Assembly (NCBI GenBank): GCA_044227605.1
Contig: JBGAWJ010000042.1
Coordinates: 1 to 12,265, forward strand
DNA length: 12,265 nt
Source of the DNA: JAEUKQ01 sp044227605
Lineage (GTDB): Bacteria > Pseudomonadota > Alphaproteobacteria > JAEUKQ01
Reading direction: 5' to 3'
Positions within the stretch are counted from its first letter, which is position 1; every line of letters begins with the position of its first letter. The notes below the pieces were generated by a model. It did not search any database. It was not told the origin of the DNA and saw nothing but the letters and a program-made list of their open reading frames with translations. Both the position numbers and the translations under genes were made by a program. Shown in pieces: positions 6,374 to 12,265 of this stretch.

Positions 6374-9034
6374 CTACGAAACTAAATTCTGGATACGTTG
6401 CAATGCCTGAAGAATCTTTTTTTGTTTTTCTTCGGCTGCCGATAGTTTTTCCTTAACCTCTGTTACAACATCCTCGTCCGCTTTTGCTAAAAATTGCTCA
6501 TTAGCCAATTTGCCTGTTAATTTTTCTATGTCTTGGCCATTACGTATAGATTCTTTTGACAGACGGCTGCTTTCCGCCTGGATATCTAATACCCCTTGCA
6601 AATGTATGAAGACACTTACATCACCCAATACACTATGGCTTACCTGGCGTTCATTAATGGTCTTTGTTACCCGTTCAATTTTTTCGACCCGGGCCAACCG
6701 TTTAATGATGGGTATGTACCTATCTAAACGCTGCCATTGCTTGGCATCCGCTATCAACACACTGATGACAGGAGTGGCCGCTGCTGGCACGTTCATTTCT
6801 GTGCGTATCGAGCGGATATGGGCAATTAAATCAATGATGAAATCAACATCCTCCATTGCTTGCGCACCACTCTTTAATTGCAACGGCGCCGGCCATTTTG
6901 CAGAAATAAGTAATTGTTTGCCATTTGAAAAATGTTGCCAAAGTTCTTCCGTGACAAACGGCATGAATGGGTGAAGCACTCTTAAAATATGGTTAAAGAC
7001 CCATGCCACCGTTTTACGAGTTTCTTGCTGAATTTGAGGCTGGACATCCATTAACATAGGCTTGGCAAGCTCCACATACCAATCGCAAAAACGGCTCCAA
7101 ACGAATTGATATAATATTTGGGCAGCGTCGTGAAAACGATAACCGTTTAAGGCTTCTGTCATTTGTTTAATAACGGTTGATAAATGGGACAAAATCCACT
7201 GATTGATAGGCGATTGAGCCGACTCAACATTAAACCCTGCTTCATAAGCACATTCATTCATTTGGCAGAACCGGGCGGCATTCCAAATCTTAGTAACAAA
7301 ATTACGGTGTCCTTCAACCCGTTCTTCCGACAATTTCATATCTTGACCTGGCACTGCTTGCGATGCCAAAGCAAAACGCAAGGCATCCGTTCCGTATTTA
7401 TCAATCAAATCAATCGGATCAATGATATTTCCCTTAGTTTTAGACATTTTTTGGCCATGCTGATCCCGAACCAATGCATTAATATAAACGGTTTTAAAGG
7501 GCACTTCTTTCATAAAATACAGGCCCATCATCACCATACGGGCCACCCAGAAGAAAATGATATCAAAACCCGTAACCAAAACGTCGGTGGGGTAATACCG
7601 CTTTAAATCAGCTGTTTTTTCTGGCCACCCCAATGTTGAAAACGGCCATAAAGCAGACGAAAACCAAGTATCTAAAACGTCTTCATCGCGCTTTAGGGAA
7701 ACATCCTTTTTATAATGGTTCAGGGCAAGTTTTTTTGCCTGATCTTCCGTCTCGGCAACAAATATCTTTTTATCGGGGCCGTACCAAACCGGAATTTGAT
7801 GACCCCACCATAATTGTCGGGAAATACACCAGGGTTGGATATTTTCTAACCACTCAAAATAAACTTTTTCCCAATGCTGCGGCACAAAAACAATTTGGCC
7901 TTTCTTAACTGCATCAATAGCAGGCTGAACCAGTTTTTTTGCATCCATATACCATTGATCAGTTAAACGTGGCTCAATAACCACCCCGGAACGATCACCC
8001 ACAGGTATCATCAAAACATGATCTTCCACATGATCCAACAACCCTAATTGTTCCAGTTCCTTTAAAACTAAATCCCTGGCTTTCTCACGGGATAATCCTA
8101 TAAATTTCTCAGGGACTTGGTCATTTAAAATGGCTTGTTCGTTAAAAATATTGATTGGCTGTAATTGATGCCGGTGCCCAACCTCAAAATCATTAAAATC
8201 ATGGGCAGGGGTAATTTTGACAGCACCAGAACCTTTTTTAGGGTCACTATAAGCATCGGCAATAATGGGTATGTGACGGTCGGTTAAAGGCAATTTGAGC
8301 AGTTGGTCCACACTTTTGCGATAGCGGCTATCATCGGGGTTAATCGCCACTGCCACATCACCGAAAAGGGTTTCGGGGCGTGTCGTTGCCACCACAATAT
8401 ATTGGGTAGGGTCATGGAGATACGGATAGCGTATAAAATACAATTTCCCTTTGGTTTCTTTATTAATGACTTCAAGATCAGAAACCGCCGTTTGTAATTT
8501 AGGATCCCAATTAACCAACCTTTTATCTCGGTAGATTAACCCATCGTGATAAAGGGTAACAAATACCTTAGTAACAGCTTCACTTAACCCCTGATCCATG
8601 GTGAAACGTTCACGCGACCAATCGGCTGAAGCCCCCAAACGCTTTAATTGCTCAACTATCATCCCGCCCGAATGTGCTTTCCATGCCCAAACCTTTTTTA
8701 AGAATTGGTCACGCCCCAGCTCTCGCCTTGATTGGTGTTTTTCCTCAAGCTGCCGTTCGACCACCATCTGCGTTGCAATGCCCGCATGGTCGGTACCTGC
8801 TTGCCATAAAACATCAAACCCCTTCATGCGGTGGTAGCGGATTAAAATATCTTGAATCGTAAAAGTGAGCGCATGCCCCATATGAAGACGGCCCGTAACA
8901 TTGGGTGGTGGCATCATAATGGTATAAGGGGGAAGGTTTTTATTTTGTCCCGTTTTCAAACATAAGGAATCAGCCCAAACTTTGTACTGACGACTTTCAC
9001 TATCTTTCGGTAAAAAGTGCTTATCAATAATCAT
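6374..9034 (-). CDS. valS: Valyl-tRNA synthetase
   Basis: The 886-residue class Ia aminoacyl-tRNA synthetase charges tRNA-Val in the cytosol. The Rossmann catalytic domain holds the HIGH motif as HMGH (51-54) in PPPNVTGRLHMGHAL, and the KMSKS loop as KMSKT (529-533) followed by KGN. The inserted editing domain (about 190-345), which removes mischarged threonine, shows TTRPETLFGD (217-226) and AHDFNDFEVG (277-286). Catalytic-core signatures PWCISRQLWWGHQIPVWYG (401-419) and DVLDTWFSSALWPFSTLGW (452-470) are intact. An anticodon-binding helical domain follows, and about 820-886 is the valine-enzyme coiled-coil arm. The length is normal for alphaproteobacteria and no key residue is missing. Only a weak ribosome-binding sequence precedes the ATG, which lies 7 bp after the popZ stop, so translation may be coupled to popZ. 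Confidence 0.98.
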   Translation of the reverse strand: MIIDKHFLPKDSESRQYKVWADSLCLKTGQNKNLPPYTIMMPPPNVTGRLHMGHALTFTIQDILIRYHRMKGFDVLWQAGTDHAGIATQMVVERQLEEKHQSRRELGRDQFLKKVWAWKAHSGGMIVEQLKRLGASADWSRERFTMDQGLSEAVTKVFVTLYHDGLIYRDKRLVNWDPKLQTAVSDLEVINKETKGKLYFIRYPYLHDPTQYIVVATTRPETLFGDVAVAINPDDSRYRKSVDQLLKLPLTDRHIPIIADAYSDPKKGSGAVKITPAHDFNDFEVGHRHQLQPINIFNEQAILNDQVPEKFIGLSREKARDLVLKELEQLGLLDHVEDHVLMIPVGDRSGVVIEPRLTDQWYMDAKKLVQPAIDAVKKGQIVFVPQHWEKVYFEWLENIQPWCISRQLWWGHQIPVWYGPDKKIFVAETEDQAKKLALNHYKKDVSLKRDEDVLDTWFSSALWPFSTLGWPEKTADLKRYYPTDVLVTGFDIIFFWVARMVMMGLYFMKEVPFKTVYINALVRDQHGQKMSKTKGNIIDPIDLIDKYGTDALRFALASQAVPGQDMKLSEERVEGHRNFVTKIWNAARFCQMNECAYEAGFNVESAQSPINQWILSHLSTVIKQMTEALNGYRFHDAAQILYQFVWSRFCDWYVELAKPMLMDVQPQIQQETRKTVAWVFNHILRVLHPFMPFVTEELWQHFSNGKQLLISAKWPAPLQLKSGAQAMEDVDFIIDLIAHIRSIRTEMNVPAAATPVISVLIADAKQWQRLDRYIPIIKRLARVEKIERVTKTINERQVSHSVLGDVSVFIHLQGVLDIQAESSRLSKESIRNGQDIEKLTGKLANEQFLAKADEDVVTEVKEKLSAAEEKQKKILQALQRIQNLVS

Positions 9035-9041
9035 CGATTTT

Positions 9042-9596
9042 CTATTTTTGCTTATGTTCTTTGGTTAATATTTGAATTTCGCGCTCCACAAGTTTCTCAA
9101 CGATGGGCGTCAAATTCTTGTTTAACCATTCTCGTAACAATGGTTTTAAAGCTTCTTGCGCTAAATCGTTAATCGTCATCGGGGGATTTTTCCCTTCGGT
9201 TTTTATTTTTTGCAACCGGTCAATTGTTCCCATGGCGTGCTTAATTGTTGATTGATCCAATAATAAATCCGTTGGATTTTGGGTATTTTGCGTTGTTTGT
9301 GTCGCAGGCATATGCGCTGATGGATTGAAAGTTTCTGCTGGCTCTTTAAAAATAATATCGCGCTCAGATAACATCAATAATCCATCCTCATCCAAATCTT
9401 TGGGGGATTGCAAATGGTGATCAGGTTCTTTCAAGGATTGCCTCATAGAACTGGATGAGTTCTCCTTACCATTTGTGCCTTTTAAATGATCCGCATTCTG
9501 CTGTTGAGAAGCCACTTCTTTAGCCACCATTTGGCGAATAGAGGCCAATATTTCTGACATCGATATCCCTGGTTTTTCATCTTTTTTATCAGTCAT
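9042..9596 (-). CDS. popZ: Polar organizing protein Z (PopZ / DUF2497 family)
   Basis: The product is 184 residues from the ATG at 9596; an in-frame TTG at 9602 would add two residues. PopZ self-assembles into a polar microdomain that anchors the ParB-parS centromere and recruits cell-cycle factors, as established in Caulobacter. The N-terminal partner-binding helix is visible as SEILASIRQMVAKEVA (14-29). The middle, about 30-135, is low-complexity and polar (Gln, Ser, Asn, Thr), with a short conserved-type patch LDEDGLLMLSERDIIF at 68-83. The C-terminal oligomerisation region is PMTINDLAQEALKPLLREWL (139-158) followed by TPIVEKLVEREIQIL (163-177). No good ribosome-binding site precedes 9596. 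An internal ATG at 9560 (Met13) does have AGGGAT before it, but starting there would remove the residues normally found before the helix. It sits between tolC and valS, the usual alphaproteobacterial position. Confidence 0.9.
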   Translation of the reverse strand: MTDKKDEKPGISMSEILASIRQMVAKEVASQQQNADHLKGTNGKENSSSSMRQSLKEPDHHLQSPKDLDEDGLLMLSERDIIFKEPAETFNPSAHMPATQTTQNTQNPTDLLLDQSTIKHAMGTIDRLQKIKTEGKNPPMTINDLAQEALKPLLREWLNKNLTPIVEKLVEREIQILTKEHKQK

Positions 9597-9648
9597 TGTC
9601 AACTACAAAAATACAAGAAATGATTGGCAGTGATTTTATGGCGAAAGC

Positions 9649-11007
9649 CTATTTTATCGGCAGCGAAAGGTCATCTAAACTTAGTTTGCCCATAGCTGCT
9701 AAGACCCTATAAGCGGCAACAATTTCATCCCTTTTCGTAATTACCAAAGAAACTTGGGCATCAAGATACTCTTGCTCAGCGTCTAAAGAATCTAACAGGG
9801 TACGTGAGCCGACCGCTGCTTCTTGCCGAATGCCCTCCAAAGCAATTTTGGAGGCTCGCACTTGCGATTCATAGGCCTTAGCCTGCGCGCGAATAGATAT
9901 AAGTTCTTGCCAAGAACTAATCGCGTTCTGGATGGTAAATTCTTGTTGCGCACGTAATTCCTGTTGGCGTTGGTTGGCAATCAATTTTGATTCCCGCAAA
10001 CGCGACTCTGGCAATCCTGCTTGATATAAAGGAATAGATATTTGGGCCATAATCGTGCCTGTGTTTAGGCGAGTGTTCCGGTCATCATGACGAAAATTGT
10101 TTTCTTCAATTGAATAAGATCCGATTAAGGAAACCGTTGGCAACAATTCGCCAAAAGATAAATCAATGCCATCCCTGGCGGCTTTCTCAAGATAAGCGGA
10201 TAATAGCACTGCGGGATTGTTTGCAGCAGCTTGCAATAGTTCTTCCTGGGTTTTTGGTAAATTGGTAGGGGCTAAGGGAGACTGTAAATTTTTTGGATCC
10301 ACCCCAACCACACGAACAAAAGCGGCTTTAGAAATAGCCAGGTTGCCTTCCGCCCTAATTCTTTGAGCGGTTGCACCAGACAATCTTGATTCAGAAAGAG
10401 CAACGTCAGTTCTAGTTATTTCCCCTACCCTAAAGCGATCTTGCGAGGCTGACAATTGCTGGCCGATCACTTGTTCATTGTTTTTCGTTAAGCTTAAAAT
10501 AGCCTGATCACGAACGACATCCATATAAGCACTTACCGTTTCCAACAAAATATTCTGTTCCGTTGCTTTGAAACTAGCTTGTTGGGCAGAAACCAGATTT
10601 TTTGCCTGTTTGGTAGCAGCGATTGTTCGACCGCCGCGATATAGGGGTTGAACCACAGTTATTTCGGCTTGCCAAGGATAAGTGTTAGTTTTAATAGAAT
10701 TACCAATTGTGCTATCAATTTCTTGATATCTACGGCCTACTGAACCTGTCACTACAATATTTGGTTGCCATCCCGATAGGGCTTGGGGAATTTTCTGATT
10801 AACCACTTGCAGTTCAGAACGGGCAGCCGCCAGCACGGGATTGTTAAGATACGCTTGCGTTAAAGCTTCATTAAGCGTCTGTCCGTTAGAAACACGGCTA
10901 TATAGGTTGCTTAGTAGAAAAGCAGTAATTAAAACAGGAATCGTCTTATGAATTTTCGATGGCATGGATAAAAAAAGTTTCCCTTCTGTTAAGCTAAAAA
11001 ATTGCAT
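9649..11007 (-). CDS. tolC: TolC-family outer membrane efflux / type I secretion protein
   Basis: The product is 452 residues from the ATG at 11007, chosen because AGGAG lies 8 nt upstream. The frame extends to 11058 but that would overlap the preceding gene and lacks a comparable site. The signal peptide is unusually long (about 42 residues, hydrophobic core TIPVLITAFLLSNLY). The mature protein shows two outer-membrane-efflux repeats. The first starts TLNEALTQAYLNNPVLAAAR and includes VQPLYRGGRTIAATKQAKN and RFRVGEITRTDVALSESRL. The second includes ISIPLYQAGLPESRLRESK and EAAVGSRTLLDSLDAEQEYL, close to the carboxyl end. Such proteins form trimeric channels across the outer membrane and periplasm for drug efflux or type I secretion. 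The pumps and adaptors are not here, so the exported substrate is unknown. The start codon is 40 bp after the upstream methyltransferase stop, consistent with an operon. Confidence 0.93.
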   Translation of the reverse strand: MQFFSLTEGKLFLSMPSKIHKTIPVLITAFLLSNLYSRVSNGQTLNEALTQAYLNNPVLAAARSELQVVNQKIPQALSGWQPNIVVTGSVGRRYQEIDSTIGNSIKTNTYPWQAEITVVQPLYRGGRTIAATKQAKNLVSAQQASFKATEQNILLETVSAYMDVVRDQAILSLTKNNEQVIGQQLSASQDRFRVGEITRTDVALSESRLSGATAQRIRAEGNLAISKAAFVRVVGVDPKNLQSPLAPTNLPKTQEELLQAAANNPAVLLSAYLEKAARDGIDLSFGELLPTVSLIGSYSIEENNFRHDDRNTRLNTGTIMAQISIPLYQAGLPESRLRESKLIANQRQQELRAQQEFTIQNAISSWQELISIRAQAKAYESQVRASKIALEGIRQEAAVGSRTLLDSLDAEQEYLDAQVSLVITKRDEIVAAYRVLAAMGKLSLDDLSLPIK

Positions 11008-11047
11008 TCTGCAAACTCCTATGCTGCCGAAATTATAGATAAAATAA

Positions 11048-11713
11048 TTAAAAAACAAAAGAATTATCGGCTTGGAAAGCCTTCAGTAAAGGCAACGTTA
11101 AATCAAAAGCATCTGTGGTCATATAGTTATTATTCAATTTAGAAACAATTTTAGCCTTCCCTAAAAACGGCTTTACATATTCTACATAAACAATGCGACC
11201 GCCATCACTTAATTGCTCTAAAAAAGACGGTGGCAATATTTCAACCGCACCTTCGACAATGATGCTATCAAAAGGGGCGGCATTAGCATAACCTGTTTTT
11301 AAATTAGCATGTTTGATGGTAACATTTTGAAGTCCTAAAGCCTTCATATTTTGGGCGGCTTCCACGCAAAAAGAATCAATATTATCAATGGCATAAACCT
11401 GACTGGCAAGCCCTGCCGCTATAGCACTCATATAGCCAGAACCACACCCAATCAATAAGACCCTATCAATATACTGGATCTTGGCTAATTGCAGTAACTG
11501 TGCAACCGCAATCGGTTGAAACAAATACCGATCGTTTCCTAAAGATATATATTGATCTATATACGCTTTCCAACGATCATCCTTTGGCAAGAAAATTTCC
11601 CTGGGAACTTCTAAAACACGATCTAAAAGACGTTCATCTTGAATCTTATTAGGACGCAATTGGTTTGTTACCATATTACGTCTTGCAAACTCATAATTAA
11701 TATTCGCCACCAA
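11048..11713 (-). CDS. Protein-L-isoaspartate O-methyltransferase-like SAM methyltransferase (divergent subfamily)
   Basis: The product is 221 residues from a TTG at 11713 (220 if the adjacent GTG at 11710 is used; GAGG lies 5 and 8 nt before them). The SAM-binding motif I is VLLIGCGSGYMSAIAA (85-100), with an acidic residue (D110) ending the second strand. The N-terminal ARRNMVTNQLRPNKI (10-24) and the closing aromatic FVF match the PCMT-related proteins usually encoded beside tolC in alphaproteobacteria. Two features differ from housekeeping Pcm: the substrate loop with its conserved serine (ISQP in Pcm) reads YLFQP here (63-67), and the TAAPP-type motif reads VEGAVEILPP (153-162). Repair of isoaspartyl residues is therefore uncertain, and another carboxyl or small-molecule methylation is possible. 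It heads the tolC-popZ-valS run. GenBank records commonly call such genes pcm. Confidence 0.85.
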   Translation of the reverse strand: MVANINYEFARRNMVTNQLRPNKIQDERLLDRVLEVPREIFLPKDDRWKAYIDQYISLGNDRYLFQPIAVAQLLQLAKIQYIDRVLLIGCGSGYMSAIAAGLASQVYAIDNIDSFCVEAAQNMKALGLQNVTIKHANLKTGYANAAPFDSIIVEGAVEILPPSFLEQLSDGGRIVYVEYVKPFLGKAKIVSKLNNNYMTTDAFDLTLPLLKAFQADNSFVF

Positions 11714-11974
11714 TTTTGCCTCTACCCGCCAGATGCCTAATTTATTACATATCTTTAAGTTAATGAAAGTTTTACCAAAAGAGCTTTTTTAACCTATCGC
11801 CAGAAAATAAAAAACTGAATTTCATCTTCGCCTATTCCTATATCTTAATTTCTTCAGGAAAGCTAATAGCATTTTCTATTCCCATACCTTTAAAACTTAA
11901 ATTGCCAAAAATGATAAAAATTTATTTACAACATCTTCAGTTGATTATAAAAGCATGAGGTTGATTGTTCAATT
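11714..11974. other. Divergent intergenic region between the methyltransferase and tRNA-Cys
   Basis: This AT-rich spacer should hold the minus-strand promoter for the methyltransferase-tolC-popZ-valS run and the plus-strand tRNA promoter. No convincing promoter is seen for the minus strand; TAATAA near 11740 is a possible -10 without a good -35. Two micro-ORFs on the minus strand, 15 codons (11885-11838) and 17 codons (11825-11772, MKFSFLFSGDRLKKLFW), have poor ribosome-binding sites and are probably chance. Confidence 0.35.
11925..11951 (+). promoter_or_regulatory. Probable tRNA-Cys promoter
   Basis: TTTACA (11925-11930, 5 of 6 matches to the -35 consensus) and TATAAA (11946-11951, 5 of 6 to the -10 consensus) are separated by 15 bp, shorter than the ideal 17. 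Transcription would begin near 11958, about 17 nt before the mature tRNA 5' end, a normal leader length for RNase P processing. Confidence 0.5.
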
Positions 11975-12048
11975 GGCCCGGTGGCAGAATGGTCATGCAG
12001 AGGACTGCAAATCCTTCAATGTCGGTTCGATTCCGGCCCGGGCCTCCA
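11975..12048 (+). tRNA. tRNA-Cys (anticodon GCA)
   Basis: This 74-nt gene folds into a complete cloverleaf. The acceptor stem is GGCCCGG (11975-11981) pairing with CCGGGCC (12038-12044), followed by discriminator T and an encoded CCA (12046-12048). The anticodon stem is GAGGA / TCCTT (one G-T pair) around loop CTGCAAA, with GCA at 12007-12009. The T arm is GTCGG / CCGGC with loop TTCGATT, and the variable loop is 4 nt (CAAT). The U discriminator base is the expected identity element for cysteinyl-tRNA synthetase. No integrase or attachment-site duplication is seen at its 3' end. Confidence 0.97.
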
Positions 12049-12134
12049 ATTAACAAGACTTGTCCCCCATATTTTCTTATTTGTTGCACAGAAAGAAGTG
12101 CCGTTTCCTGAAACAAAATTAAAAGTTCATTGTT

Positions 12135-12149
12135 TTGGCTTAAAGCCAA
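12135..12149. repeat. 15-bp palindrome TTGGCTT-A-AAGCCAA between convergent genes
   Basis: A perfect inverted repeat with 7-bp arms lies between the 3' end of tRNA-Cys and the 3' end of the right-edge reading frame. A hairpin there could slow transcription from either side, but no T-run follows on either strand, so it does not qualify as a standard intrinsic terminator. A smaller ACAAG-A-CTTGT repeat at 12053-12063 directly follows the tRNA. Confidence 0.3.
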
Positions 12150-12158
12150 GAATCTGCA

Positions 12159-12265
12159 TTATACTAGGGATAGGTTTTGTAACTGTTCCAGCAGTTTCTT
12201 GGTTTTTTGGATGCGTTGTTGGTCTTTGTCAATAAGCGTATGATAAATAAACCGATTATCAGGTT
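12159..12265 (-). CDS. C-terminal end of an unidentified protein (runs off the right edge)
   Basis: A minus-strand frame is open from the right edge to a TAA at 12159, showing the last 34 residues. The visible end is helical and strongly charged, IDKDQQRIQKTKKLLEQLQN, with heptad-like leucine spacing, and its codons look like those of neighbouring genes. I do not recognise the family. The frame would converge on tRNA-Cys. A second minus-strand frame across the same bases is also open but gives a less protein-like sequence. Too little is visible to be certain this is coding. Confidence 0.45.
   Translation of the reverse strand, partial: PDNRFIYHTLIDKDQQRIQKTKKLLEQLQNLSLV

Noticed and set aside
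6510..8862. Several plus-strand frames of 60-154 codons
   Set aside because: All are antisense shadows of valS, whose protein is complete and fully recognisable.
9035..9041. Leader regulation (T-box type) before valS
   Set aside because: Only 7 bp separate popZ and valS, and nothing resembling a T-box leader is present; such leaders are mainly a Gram-positive feature.
9603..9648. GGC-TTTC-GCC hairpin between tolC and popZ as a terminator
   Set aside because: The stem is only 3 bp with mismatched flanks, so it is too weak to call an intrinsic terminator.
12049..12158. Prophage or island attachment site at the 3' end of tRNA-Cys
   Set aside because: No integrase, no repeated tRNA 3' end and no mobile genes are visible in the window.
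11937..12235. Frames on both strands crossing the tRNA-Cys gene
   Set aside because: They run through a complete tRNA and show no protein features or ribosome-binding sites.

Overview
The window looks like chromosomal DNA of an AT-leaning alphaproteobacterium. The best evidence is the minus-strand run pcm-like methyltransferase, tolC, popZ (DUF2497), valS, an arrangement characteristic of that class, plus a PopZ protein, a family essentially confined to Alphaproteobacteria. I cannot place it more precisely from sequence alone. No insertion sequence, integrase, phage gene or CRISPR array is visible, and the genes share similar base composition, so this reads as core chromosome rather than an island.

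Layout, left to right. Positions 1-1552 (minus) hold the N-terminal 517 codons of a secreted alpha-2-macroglobulin-family protein that runs off the left edge. Across a 264-bp divergent spacer lies a plus-strand MltB-type lytic murein transglycosylase (1817-3055). Facing it is a two-gene minus-strand unit, lemA followed by a TPM-domain membrane protein (4559-3156). Next, also minus, is a translationally coupled phenylalanine 4-hydroxylase / maleylacetoacetate isomerase pair (6267-4808). It is preceded by the best promoter in the window, with an exact TATAAT. It may be followed by a small overlapping ORF of doubtful status.

The right half is the envelope/polarity/translation cluster read leftwards: a divergent PIMT-like methyltransferase (11713-11048), a TolC-family outer-membrane channel (start best placed at 11007), the polar organiser PopZ (start best placed at 9596) and valyl-tRNA synthetase (9034-6374). 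Upstream on the plus strand is a complete tRNA-Cys(GCA), 11975-12048, with encoded CCA and a plausible promoter. At the right edge, 12159-12265 (minus), the end of another reading frame is visible.

The genes fall into three themes. One is envelope maintenance and defence (alpha-2-macroglobulin, lytic transglycosylase, LemA/TPM, TolC). One is aromatic amino-acid degradation: PhhA makes tyrosine and MaiA acts late in the homogentisate route, with the intermediate enzymes not in this window. The third is housekeeping (ValS, tRNA-Cys, PopZ). Non-ATG starts are frequent: GTG for the TPM gene, TTG for maiA, and TTG or GTG for the methyltransferase. I see no clearly novel multi-gene system. The most interesting items are the methyltransferase lacking canonical PIMT motifs, the PopZ with an unusual linker, and the unidentified right-edge reading frame.
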